Positions 6,859 to 13,286 are shown, numbered from the stretch's first letter. The stretch: 14,182 nucleotides of DNA from Nitrospirota bacterium (GCA_016212685.1 JACREW010000053.1:1-14182); one strand, 5' to 3'. The notes: a model not told the origin generated them from the sequence alone. Made by a program: numbers and translations.

Positions 6859-7326
6859 ATGGACGCTTTGTGCATTATTATCGAAACCAACAGGTGGATT
6901 ATAGCTGCTGCTCTTATCATGTCTGCTGTCAGTGCATATCTTGTCGGTTTGAATAATAGAAGAAATAGATTTGCTACCGCTTCTGATAAATTCCGTAGTA
7001 CCATATTGAAAGAACTTGAAGGACTCTATCCGTCTCCTGCGAAATGGCCATCCAACAATTTGGAAATCATTAATATACTACAAGACAAGTTCCCCAAACT
7101 TGAAGTCGCTGTAGCTGAGTTTAGAGGTCATTTGGGATGGGTCGATAGAAAACGCTTCGACAATGTTTGGCAGCAATATAACAAGGAAAATTATTTTGAT
7201 TACATTCCGATTAGCGGAAGGTCTCATGAGAAAGGCGTGTGTACGTACTCCTCTGACTATACAAAAACATATAAAGATAATTTTAAGCATAATGTAGATA
7301 GCCTATTGAAATTTGCAAAACATTAA
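6859..7326 (+). CDS. Uncharacterised protein with one N-terminal membrane helix
   Basis: I do not recognise a named family. The 155-residue protein starts at ATG 6859, preceded by GAGGG at about 9 bp; a TTG just before it is less likely. Residues 13-31 form one hydrophobic helix (WIIAAALIMSAVSAYLVGL), followed by the basic NNRRNRF, so the rest is predicted cytoplasmic. The soluble part has a FRSTILKELEGLYPSPAKWP segment, then FPKLEVAVAEFRGHLG, and ends in an aromatic and lysine-rich region. Similar short proteins with one helix and an ELxGLYPxPxxWP block occur sporadically in bacteria, from memory and without known function. Its codon use looks more AT-rich than the flanking housekeeping genes, which fits acquisition by transfer. 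Confidence 0.75.
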   Translation: MDALCIIIETNRWIIAAALIMSAVSAYLVGLNNRRNRFATASDKFRSTILKELEGLYPSPAKWPSNNLEIINILQDKFPKLEVAVAEFRGHLGWVDRKRFDNVWQQYNKENYFDYIPISGRSHEKGVCTYSSDYTKTYKDNFKHNVDSLLKFAKH

Positions 7327-7336
7327 GAATTAAATT

Positions 7337-7447
7337 GGACGGTTCCCGTTATTTGTAAATTGGCTCTGCTCAAGTTTTTGAGGGAGACAGGTTCGGCAGC
7401 TACTTTAGTTTAGCGATGAAATTCTTGGCCAGTTTTAACGCGCCCTT
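7337..7447. repeat. Long direct repeat A (~111 bp)
   Basis: It matches repeat B at 8031-8142 at about nine bases in ten, with one 1-bp gap near the left end. The best-kept core is GGTTCGGCAGCTACTTTAGT followed by TTAGCGATGAAAT, identical in both. On the minus strand its right part reads KGALKLAKNFIAKLK then stop, which looks like the C-terminus of a lost gene with its 3' flank. The two repeats bracket the gene pair 7450-7964. Both lie directly 3' of a minus-strand gene set. Confidence 0.85.
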
Positions 7448-7449
7448 AA

Positions 7450-7713
7450 TTAGGCGGTCTCCAGCAGTTCCATTTTTACTTCATAACCGAGTTCGCGCAG
7501 GTAATCATAACAGTCATCCCATGAAAGGCCGAATTCCCTGACATCCGCAAGCCCTAAGCGCCCGACGATGTCCCTTATGAGTTCAAACCCACTCGCATCA
7601 AAATCAGCCGTCATAATCATGTTCTCAGCCCAGTCCACCAGACCGGAGAGGGGAATATCCCTGTTAATGTATTTCATAAGCATTTCAGCGAGTATCTTTT
7701 TTGTTACCATCAT
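7450..7713 (-). CDS. Uncharacterised small acidic protein, second gene of a coupled pair
   Basis: This is an 87-residue acidic protein with no named family that I can assign. Recognisable segments are KKILAEMLMKYINRDIPLSGLVDWAENMI near the N-terminus, IRDIVGRLGLADVREFGLSWDDC in the middle and LRELGYEVKMELLE at the end. They suggest an all-helical fold with several conserved Trp and Asp positions. The start has two adjacent ATG codons (7713 and 7710), with AGGAGG 7 bp before the first. The upstream gene ends inside this start (ATGA overlap), so the two proteins are made together. A two-gene cassette with a small acidic partner beside a toxin-antitoxin pair could itself be a toxin-antitoxin or partner system, but this rests on context only. 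Confidence 0.75.
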   Translation of the reverse strand: MMVTKKILAEMLMKYINRDIPLSGLVDWAENMIMTADFDASGFELIRDIVGRLGLADVREFGLSWDDCYDYLRELGYEVKMELLETA

Positions 7714-7964
7714 TGTTTATCCTCCTTAATCTTTTTGTGTCCCTTATCCTCAGGGAACTTATCATGAGCTTCTACCAGCGCTCCATTGCTGTCGTATATT
7801 TCCTGATAAAACCTGAGCGTTTCTTCTTTAGCATTTACCTCTTTAATATAGCGAGCCTTCCAACCGTGATGCCCCTGAATCTCAAAGAAATATTTTCTTC
7901 CGTTGTCAGGCAGTACCTCCCAAAACGGAAATTTCTTTTCATTAAGCCGCCGTTTGCCGGTCAT
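7710..7964 (-). CDS. Uncharacterised small basic protein, first gene of a coupled pair
   Basis: This is an 84-residue, lysine-rich protein read from ATG 7964 (MTGKRRLNEKKFPFWEVLPD). An in-frame TTG at 8003 would add 13 residues but has no ribosome-binding site and reads unlike the rest. The core looks like a small beta-rich domain: KYFFEIQGHHGWKARYIKEV, then LRFYQEIYDSNGALVEAHDKFPEDKGHKK. I recall similar YQEIYDxxGxLxExHxKxPxDxGH ends in hypothetical bacterial proteins but no known function. It overlaps the next gene by four bases in the ATGA arrangement. Repeat B lies upstream of it and repeat A downstream of its partner, so the pair looks like a unit inserted between, or amplified with, the repeats. 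Confidence 0.7.
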   Translation of the reverse strand: MTGKRRLNEKKFPFWEVLPDNGRKYFFEIQGHHGWKARYIKEVNAKEETLRFYQEIYDSNGALVEAHDKFPEDKGHKKIKEDKQ

Positions 7965-8030
7965 GAATACAGTATATCTTATTGGGAGAAGCTTGACAAG
8001 CAAGCAGGCAGAAGCCGAACGTAAATAAAA

Positions 8031-8142
8031 GGTACGGTTCTCGTTATTTGTAAATTGACTCTGCTCAAGTCTTTGAGGGGGGCAGGTTCGGCAGCTACTT
8101 TAGTTTAGCGATGAAATCCTTGGCAAGTTTTAATGCGCCCTT
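8031..8142. repeat. Long direct repeat B (~112 bp)
   Basis: This is the partner of repeat A at 7337-7447. It lies directly downstream, in the minus-strand sense, of the AbrB-PIN pair and upstream of the uncharacterised pair. Differences from A are scattered substitutions, for example AATTCTTGGCC in A against AATCCTTGGCA in B. It is not palindromic and lacks the GTTRRRY-type ends of integron attC sites. Confidence 0.85.
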
Positions 8143-8181
8143 GACCGCATTGGAACGGGGGGGAGGGTCATCTTCAGTCAT
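8095..8181 (-). pseudogene. Remnant of a gene whose C-terminus is carried by repeat B
   Basis: A minus-strand frame from ATG 8181 to TAG 8097-8095 encodes 28 residues ending VKGALKLAKDFIAKLK. The same C-terminal peptide, with Asn for Asp, is encoded in repeat A, where the frame is blocked upstream by a TGA and has no start. The start here has no ribosome-binding site and follows a run of nine G (plus strand, 8155-8163). The simplest reading is a degraded 3' end of a helical, lysine-rich protein that once stood downstream of the PIN gene and was copied together with its flank. A real micro-protein cannot be excluded. Confidence 0.4.
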
Positions 8182-8201
8182 AAGCAGGGAACAGGTTTTC
8201 G

Positions 8202-8630
8202 CTATAAGGAATTCAGAAACATGGACGGCGTTTGAACGATTATCCCATAGGTTTCTTCATAACTTTCCTTATCTGATGCTTGAGCATTCATAAACGATCC
8301 GAAATGGACGAGGTCGCCTGTTATTAGGTGCGATGCTCCGCAGGCATGGGCGGCTTGGAAAATAGGCCTGTCTTTTTCATTCAGACCGGGAGGATAAAGA
8401 GCATCAGGGAATTCGGAAACTACGGTTATCGCTGAAATGAATTCATTGAATATTTTTTGTGCGGAAGGATACTTCACCGCGAGATTGCGCCGCGCTTCTT
8501 CAACGGCAAAACCGCTGGTATAAACCTCCCACGCCCCCTTAATGCCGAGCGAGATAATCAAATATGCCTTGCCGTCCGGGTTGTGCGCCGCGGTAAAAAG
8601 CACGTTGGCGTCAAGGAACAATCGCTTCAC
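8202..8630 (-). CDS. PIN-domain ribonuclease toxin (VapC-like)
   Basis: PIN toxins cut RNA (often tRNA or rRNA) using a cluster of acidic residues that bind Mg2+. This 142-residue protein shows the N-terminal FLDANVLF with Asp7, an acidic pair Glu44-Glu45 in AVEEARRNL, Asp87 in NEKDRPIFQAAHACGA, and Asp106 in HLITGDLVHFG, in the expected order and spacing. Translation starts at a GTG (8630-8628) overlapping the TGA of the antitoxin gene by four bases (GTGA), a typical toxin-antitoxin coupling that keeps the antitoxin ahead of the toxin. It belongs to the less common PIN group paired with AbrB-type antitoxins. The toxin role is inferred from domain and gene pairing. Confidence 0.88.
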   Translation of the reverse strand: MKRLFLDANVLFTAAHNPDGKAYLIISLGIKGAWEVYTSGFAVEEARRNLAVKYPSAQKIFNEFISAITVVSEFPDALYPPGLNEKDRPIFQAAHACGASHLITGDLVHFGSFMNAQASDKESYEETYGIIVQTPSMFLNSL

Positions 8631-8878
8631 TGTTTTGTTTTAACTTTTTTAATGACAGCGTTTTTTTCGGTTGCCGTAAGCCGGTCGGCGTCATCCCATT
8701 CGGCGATCTGCCTGTCGGAATACATCTCGATCTCGATCACTGCGGCAGGCTTGAGCACCAATTCGTTCCCGCGGTCCTCGATAATTACCATGCTGCCTTC
8801 TTTTATGCCTGCCCGCTTTCGCAATGCCGCAGGTAAAGTAACCTGACCCCTGCTGCTGACAACAAGTGTTTCTTTCAT
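8627..8878 (-). CDS. AbrB/MazE/SpoVT-type antitoxin
   Basis: The 83-residue protein has the swapped-hairpin DNA-binding domain in its first half: VVSSRGQVTLPAALRKRAGI, then EGSMVIIEDRGNELVLKP. The second half (IEMYSDRQIAEWDDADRL) is acidic and is the part expected to bind and block the PIN toxin. The start is ATG 8878, with GGAGGG about 6-7 bp before it; an upstream GTG/TTG extension has no such site. It is the first gene of the pair. As a dimer it would be expected to bind its own promoter in the 8879-8965 region and repress the operon. Confidence 0.9.
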   Translation of the reverse strand: MKETLVVSSRGQVTLPAALRKRAGIKEGSMVIIEDRGNELVLKPAAVIEIEMYSDRQIAEWDDADRLTATEKNAVIKKVKTKQ

Positions 8879-8965
8879 AACGTTTCCCTCCTTATTATCA
8901 GCATAGCAGAATTTCCGAATTTCCGCAATATAAAGATGCCGTAATCCGTAGTCAAACATTGAAAC

Positions 8966-9131
8966 GGCATGAAAGGTATGGCGGAAAAGCCTTTACTGAC
9001 GGAATTTAGAACTATCATACTCTTTCCCGTCATCCGCATCGGCAGATTCTGTTTGTAGTGATGCGTAAAATATCTTTGATAGAAACGTTAAACGGCGCTT
9101 GTAAAGGCTTTGAAGCCGTGCCTTTCATGCC
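8966..9131. repeat. Inverted-repeat element, copy 3 (MITE-like, ~166 bp)
   Basis: The left arm GGCATGAAAGGTATGGCGGA and the reversed right arm GGCATGAAAGGCACGGCTTC both continue into AAAGCCTTTAC, giving about 31 bp of terminal inverted repeat. The interior contains CCCGTCATCCGCATC, identical to the minus strand of copy 1. It fills the gap between the two divergent genes for the antitoxin and the receiver protein; the rest of the 366-bp gap holds the receiver-gene promoter. Confidence 0.8.
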
Positions 9132-9139
9132 TTGATTAC

Positions 9140-9161
9140 TGATTATGGTCTGATTATGGTC
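9140..9161 (+). repeat. 11-bp direct repeat TGATTATGGTC x2
   Basis: Two exact adjacent copies lie just before the -35 element of the receiver-gene promoter, followed by a partial third (CATGGTC). They could be a tandem binding site for a regulator or another of the short repeat words found in this region. Confidence 0.55.
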
Positions 9162-9168
9162 CATGGTC

Positions 9169-9196
9169 TTGACAAATAAAACTGTTGCATTATAGA
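9169..9196 (+). promoter_or_regulatory. Sigma-70-type promoter for the receiver-domain gene
   Basis: A perfect -35 TTGACA (9169-9174) is followed after 16 bp by TATAGA (9191-9196). The start of transcription would fall near 9203, leaving a leader of about 40 bases with GAGG just before the ATG at 9245. Confidence 0.65.
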
Positions 9197-9244
9197 GTTA
9201 TAGCATCTTTAATATTGTTATATATAACTATGTAACGAGGTAAT

Positions 9245-10225
9245 ATGCCCTACAAATTATTGCTTGCCGATGACAGCCTTACTATCCAGAAGGTTGTTGA
9301 ACTTGTTCTTGCACCCGAAGGGTTTGAAATAAGGGCGCTTAACGACGGAGAACAGGCCCTTAGAGCGATGGAATCTTTTGTTCCAAATATAGTACTCGCG
9401 GATATAGAGATGCCTAAGCTCAACGGCTACCAACTCTGCGAAAAAATCAAGAACAATATGGCAACCGCTCAAATACCTGTAATCCTTCTCGCGGGCGCTT
9501 TTGAACCGTTCGATGAAGAATATGCGAAGTCTGTTTTTGCCGACGATTTTATCATCAAGCCCTTTGAATCTCAGGAACTGATAAGTAAAGTAAAGGCGCT
9601 GCTTGTAGGGTTTGAGCCGTCAAAAAAGGAAGATAGCGAAGAAATGACATACGAAGAGGAGCAGGCATCTGCCGGGAACATACCGGAGGCCGCTGTGGAA
9701 GCTGTTCCTGACTCTTCCATTCCCGCTGAGGAAGTAAGATGGGATGAAGAGATACCCGCGGCAGAGGAAAAACCAGAAGAGCAGATTATGACAGATGAGG
9801 GATATGAGGCAAAAACTGGCCTGTCCCCGGAAGCGAAGGATTTTGAGGTGGAACTTGCAGAGGCAATGAAGACGGAGGAAGAACCTCCGCAGGAAATGCC
9901 GGGTACGCCTTTGGAGATGCCGCAGCCGGTAGTAGACTCGACTCATAGAGAAGAAATTACCGTTATGCAGGAGCAGCATACCCATGAGAGGATAACCGGT
10001 GAAGCGATTCCGGAAGTTTCTTTAATGACAAAGAATTCCATTGAAGCTACGGTATCAACCATCGCGCCTGAAATTATTGAGAATGTCACAAGGGAGTTGG
10101 TCAAAGATATGCTCCAGTCCTTGAGGGGCGAGATTGACGCCGCGATCAAGAGAATCGTTCCGGAGATTGCCGAAACTATAATAAAAAAAGAGATAGAAAA
10201 GATAACTTCAGAAATTGGGCCATAG
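9245..10225 (+). CDS. Receiver-domain response regulator with acidic linker and helical C-terminus
   Basis: Residues 1-120 form a CheY-like receiver domain: acidic pair Asp9-Asp10, phosphoacceptor Asp53 (LADIEMPKLNG), and Lys105 (IIKPFE). The conserved Thr/Ser that transmits the phosphorylation signal is Ala83 (VILLAGAFEPFDE), which is unusual. Residues 127-240 are a long linker very rich in Glu and Pro, probably disordered. Residues 245-326 are predicted helical, ending APEIIENVTRELV and IVPEIAETIIKKEIEKI, a tail I associate with FrzZ-like and other deltaproteobacterial regulators. No DNA-binding or enzyme domain is present, so output is probably by protein contact. It is a single gene with its own promoter. 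The final residues (EIGP) run into a heptamer repeat. No kinase is nearby. Confidence 0.85.
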   Translation: MPYKLLLADDSLTIQKVVELVLAPEGFEIRALNDGEQALRAMESFVPNIVLADIEMPKLNGYQLCEKIKNNMATAQIPVILLAGAFEPFDEEYAKSVFADDFIIKPFESQELISKVKALLVGFEPSKKEDSEEMTYEEEQASAGNIPEAAVEAVPDSSIPAEEVRWDEEIPAAEEKPEEQIMTDEGYEAKTGLSPEAKDFEVELAEAMKTEEEPPQEMPGTPLEMPQPVVDSTHREEITVMQEQHTHERITGEAIPEVSLMTKNSIEATVSTIAPEIIENVTRELVKDMLQSLRGEIDAAIKRIVPEIAETIIKKEIEKITSEIGP

Positions 10226-10302
10226 GCAATAGGCGATAGGAAAAGCTTATAGCCCGACAGTCTTGCCTATTAGCCATAGCCTACAGCCTATCGCCTATTA
10301 CC
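10216..10302 (+). repeat. Heptamer-repeat palindrome between the receiver gene and valS
   Basis: CATAGG, CAATAGG and CGATAGG units at 10221-10240 face five heptamers on the other side: CCTATTA, GCCATAG, CCTACAG, CCTATCG, CCTATTA (10266-10300). Bases 10228-10240 and 10287-10299 pair perfectly over 13 bp, or 16 bp with one mismatch. The hairpin ends about 10 bp before the valS ATG, where no ribosome-binding site is visible. Only TTTT follows, so it is a weak terminator at best. Confidence 0.75.
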
Positions 10303-10312
10303 TTTTAAAATT

Positions 10313-13207
10313 ATGACAGAATTGAAAAAGAGCTATAGTCCGGAAGATATAGAAGACAAGTGGTATGCCGTTTGGGAGAACGGCGGATATTTCAAGCCCG
10401 ATCCGAATGCGACCGGAGCGCCTTTCTGCATAGTCATACCGCCGCCCAATGTTACCGGTTCCCTTCATATGGGACACGCGCTCAATGCCGCAATTCAGGA
10501 TATCCTGTCACGATGGAAGAGGATGTCGGGTTTCAAAGTATTATGGCTTCCCGGAACAGATCATGCGGGGATCGCTACGCAGAATGTGGTGGAGAGGGAA
10601 CTTTCAAAAGAAGGGATCGACAGGCATAAACTGGGCAGGGATGCATTTATAGAAAGGGTCTGGAAATGGAAGGCAGAATACGGCGGCAGGATAATACACC
10701 AGCTTAAGAAGCTCGGCTCGTCATGCGACTGGTCGAGGGAAAGATTCACGCTTGATGAAGGCTTATCAAAGGCGGTAAGAGAGGTCTTTGTACGGCTCTT
10801 CGAGGAAGGACTGGTTTATAGGGACAATCGCTTAATCAATTGGTGTCCACGATGTCATACGGCGTTGTCAGACCTTGAAGTGGAATACGAGGAAATAGAG
10901 GGCAAGCTTTATCACATGAAATATCCCCTTACCCCCCCAACTCCCCCCCTTGTTAAGGGGGGGACAGAGGGGGGGTATATTACTGTCGCCACCACAAGGC
11001 CGGAAACCATGCTCGGCGATACCGCGGTTGCGGTTCATCCGGAAGATGACAGGTATAAAAACCTTATTGGCAGGGCGCTCGCTCTGCCCCTGACAGGCAG
11101 GGAGATACCGATTATCGCCGACGATGCGGTGGACCCCGCCTTTGGAACAGGCGCGGTTAAAGTAACTCCCGCGCACGATTTCAACGATGAGGCAATAGGC
11201 AAGCGTCACAATCTCAGATCTGTCGGCGTAATTTCGGAAGACGGCCGCATGTCTGCCGATGCGGGCGAGCGTTACAGCGGTCTTGACAGGTATCATTGCA
11301 GAAAAAAAATAATAGATGATCTGAATGAACTCGGTTTAATGGAAGGCGATGAAAAATACAAACATTCCGTCGGACATTGCTACCGGTGTAAAACCATAAT
11401 CGAGCCCCTGCTTACTATCCAGTGGTATGTGAAGATAGAGCCTCTCGCATCGGAGGCCGTCAAGGCAGTGCAAGATAAAAGGATAAGACTAATCCCCGGC
11501 TCGTGGGAGAATAACTATTTTGCGTGGATGAGAGACATAAAGGATTGGTGCATCTCCCGCCAGATATGGTGGGGGCATAGGATTCCGGTATGGTACTGTC
11601 CCGATTGTAAGGGCGACAACGGCACTCCGCCTCAGGGTGAATTGATCGAACACATATTCTTTGAACCCGTTACCCCCCCTATCCCCCCCTTATTAAGGGG
11701 GGGTGAGGGGGGGGTAAATGCGTTCGCCGGCGGGGTATACTCGGAACTGAAAAAATCGGGGTTGAGCCACGAAGAGATAATCAAGAATTCAAAAATCATA
11801 AGGATAGCGAAAAGCGTTAAACCCTTAATCCCCCCTTTAGAAAAGGGGGGTAGGGGGGATTTGGATTTAAAGGGATGCCCCGAGTGCGGCAGCAAAAATA
11901 TAATAAGGGATCCTGATGTGCTCGACACATGGTTTTCATCGGCGTTGTGGCCGTTTTCCACACTCGGATGGCCTGAAAAGACCGATGATTTAAAGACATT
12001 TTATCCGACAAGCGTTCTCGTTACCGGATTCGATATACTCTTTTTCTGGGTCGCCCGCATGATAATGATGGGGCTTAAGTTTATGAATGAGGCGCCTTTC
12101 AGGGATGTTTATATTCATGCCCTTGTAAGAGATTCAAAGGGGCAGAAGATGAGCAAGTCCAAGGGTAATGTAATAGACCCCTTATTGATGATAGACAAAT
12201 ACGGCGCGGATGCGTTCAGGTTCACCCTTGCGGCGTTCGCCGCTCAGGGAAGGGATGTGAGATTCTCGGAGGAAAGGGTCGAAGGGTACAGGCATTTTAT
12301 CAATAAGCTTTGGAACGCGACGAAATTCATAGTATCTCAGGGCCGTCAGCCGTCAGCCGTAAATCGTCAGCCGTCAACCTTACCCGAAAGGTGGATATTG
12401 AGCAGGCTCGCCTTTGCCGCCGATGAGGTAAACAGGAATCTTGAAAACTACAGATTCAACGATGCTGCAAACGGCATATATCATTTCGTATGGCATGAAT
12501 TCTGCGATTGGTATATAGAATTTACAAAGCCGGCGCTGTATCATGGAGGCGATAAGGAAAAGGCAGAGGTTATAGACTGTTTATTTTTTGTTCTCGAAAA
12601 GACAATCCAAATTCTTCATCCGTTCATCCCGCATGTCACAGAGGAATTGTGGACCAGCGTATTCGGCTATAGCGAAAGCATTATGATATCGCAATATCCT
12701 TCGAAATTGCCGAAATATCCGGACGCCGAAGAAAAAATGGATTATATAATAAATGCGGTCACAGGCATAAGGAGCATACGCGGTGAATTGAATATCGCCC
12801 CGTCCCTCGAAATTAAAGCCGACATAAAAACAGGGTCGAAAGAGGTGAAAGATATACTGCAAAGCAATATGGCTGCTATAATGAAATTGACGCGATGCAA
12901 GGATATAAATATAGGAGCGGACGTTAAAAGGCTGAAAGGCTCTGCGGTTTCCGTTAAGGATAAGATGGAGATATATATACCTATAGAAGGCTTGCTCGAT
13001 GTAAAAACCGAAATAAAAAGGCTTTTGAAAGACAAATCGAAGATAGACGATGGGATGGCAATGCTCAATAAAAAACTCTCGAATGAAGATTTTTTGAAGA
13101 ACGCCCCTAAGTCTATAGTTGAAAAAGAAAGGGCTAAATTCGACGATTTTGCTCATAAAAAGGAGAAGATAGAGGAGAACATAAAAATATTAAATGCGGT
13201 GATATAG
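10313..13207 (+). CDS. valS: Valyl-tRNA synthetase with four in-frame repeat insertions
   Basis: It charges tRNA-Val and edits mischarged threonine. The class I HIGH-type motif is HMGH at 52-55 (PPPNVTGSLHMGHALN) and KMSKS is at 612-616. GTDHAGIATQ, the editing-domain ATTRPETMLGD, WFSSALWPFSTLGWP and a C-terminal coiled coil (about 895-960) are all present. Two Cys pairs (429/432 and 522/525) form a zinc knuckle, here about 90 residues apart, far more than usual. Four insertions interrupt conserved regions without breaking the frame: residues 207-222, 454-468, 505-517 and 677-688. At 964 residues it is longer than the typical ~880. The start at 10313 fits the family N-terminus (YSPEDIEDKWYAVWEN), but no Shine-Dalgarno precedes it. 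Confidence 0.96.
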   Translation: MTELKKSYSPEDIEDKWYAVWENGGYFKPDPNATGAPFCIVIPPPNVTGSLHMGHALNAAIQDILSRWKRMSGFKVLWLPGTDHAGIATQNVVERELSKEGIDRHKLGRDAFIERVWKWKAEYGGRIIHQLKKLGSSCDWSRERFTLDEGLSKAVREVFVRLFEEGLVYRDNRLINWCPRCHTALSDLEVEYEEIEGKLYHMKYPLTPPTPPLVKGGTEGGYITVATTRPETMLGDTAVAVHPEDDRYKNLIGRALALPLTGREIPIIADDAVDPAFGTGAVKVTPAHDFNDEAIGKRHNLRSVGVISEDGRMSADAGERYSGLDRYHCRKKIIDDLNELGLMEGDEKYKHSVGHCYRCKTIIEPLLTIQWYVKIEPLASEAVKAVQDKRIRLIPGSWENNYFAWMRDIKDWCISRQIWWGHRIPVWYCPDCKGDNGTPPQGELIEHIFFEPVTPPIPPLLRGGEGGVNAFAGGVYSELKKSGLSHEEIIKNSKIIRIAKSVKPLIPPLEKGGRGDLDLKGCPECGSKNIIRDPDVLDTWFSSALWPFSTLGWPEKTDDLKTFYPTSVLVTGFDILFFWVARMIMMGLKFMNEAPFRDVYIHALVRDSKGQKMSKSKGNVIDPLLMIDKYGADAFRFTLAAFAAQGRDVRFSEERVEGYRHFINKLWNATKFIVSQGRQPSAVNRQPSTLPERWILSRLAFAADEVNRNLENYRFNDAANGIYHFVWHEFCDWYIEFTKPALYHGGDKEKAEVIDCLFFVLEKTIQILHPFIPHVTEELWTSVFGYSESIMISQYPSKLPKYPDAEEKMDYIINAVTGIRSIRGELNIAPSLEIKADIKTGSKEVKDILQSNMAAIMKLTRCKDINIGADVKRLKGSAVSVKDKMEIYIPIEGLLDVKTEIKRLLKDKSKIDDGMAMLNKKLSNEDFLKNAPKSIVEKERAKFDDFAHKKEKIEENIKILNAVI
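10931..10976 (+). repeat. C-tract/G-tract palindrome 1 within valS
   Basis: Two C7 tracts (ACCCCCCCAACTCCCCCCC) face two G7 tracts (GGGGGGGACAGAGGGGGGGT) around TTGTTAA. The insert encodes TPPTPPLVKGGTEGGY at residues 207-222, directly before the conserved YITVATTRPET of the editing domain. It can form a strong hairpin in DNA or RNA. Confidence 0.9.
11671..11716 (+). repeat. C-tract/G-tract palindrome 2 within valS
   Basis: This has the same architecture as palindrome 1: TACCCCCCCTATCCCCCCC, spacer TTATTAA, GGGGGGGTGAGGGGGGGGTA. It encodes TPPIPPLLRGGEGGV (residues 454-468), in the same frame and orientation as the first copy, within the stretch between the two zinc-binding Cys pairs. Confidence 0.9.
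11826..11861 (+). repeat. C-tract/G-tract palindrome 3 within valS (one arm shortened)
   Basis: This copy has only one C6 tract on the left (TAATCCCCCCTTTAGAAAA) but two G6 tracts on the right (GGGGGGTAGGGGGGATT). It encodes LIPPLEKGGRGDL (505-517), just before the second zinc Cys pair. The loss of one left tract suggests that it is older, or that it has been trimmed by deletion. Confidence 0.85.
12344..12378 (+). repeat. Heptamer array CGTCAGC x5 within valS
   Basis: Five consecutive 7-bp units: CGTCAGC, CGTCAGC, CGTAAAT, CGTCAGC, CGTCAAC. With flanking bases they encode GRQPSAVNRQPS (677-688), in the linker between the catalytic core and the anticodon-binding domain, a place where length changes are tolerated. 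Confidence 0.8.
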
Positions 13208-13286
13208 CGTTTATTACGGTGAGCGTTATGGTGTAAGATGAAACGAATAATCATAGCGCTATAACCCGATAAACGCAATAACGCTA
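13205..13286. repeat. Imperfect inverted repeat with AGCGTTAT / ATAACGCT words
   Basis: The gap between valS and the next gene starts with TAGCGTTTATTACGG and GAGCGTTATGG and ends with AACGCAATAACGCTA. The outer parts can pair imperfectly. It may act as a weak hairpin after valS; no T-tract follows. Confidence 0.5.

Noticed and set aside
6708..6956. Plus-strand 82-codon open frame before the orphan membrane gene
   Set aside because: It is mainly a translation of the 14-bp tandem repeat and overlaps the better-supported gene in another frame.
7337..8142. Integron cassettes with attC sites
   Set aside because: The two long repeats are direct and not palindromic, lack GTTRRRY/RYYYAAC ends, and no integrase gene is in the window.
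10931..11861. Frameshift or assembly errors in valS
   Set aside because: The frame is intact through all inserts and conserved motifs resume directly after each; palindromic repeat insertion explains them better.
12581..13156. Minus-strand open frame within valS
   Set aside because: It is antisense to the conserved ValRS C-terminal domain and coiled coil; the Phe/Tyr-rich translation is typical of a shadow frame.
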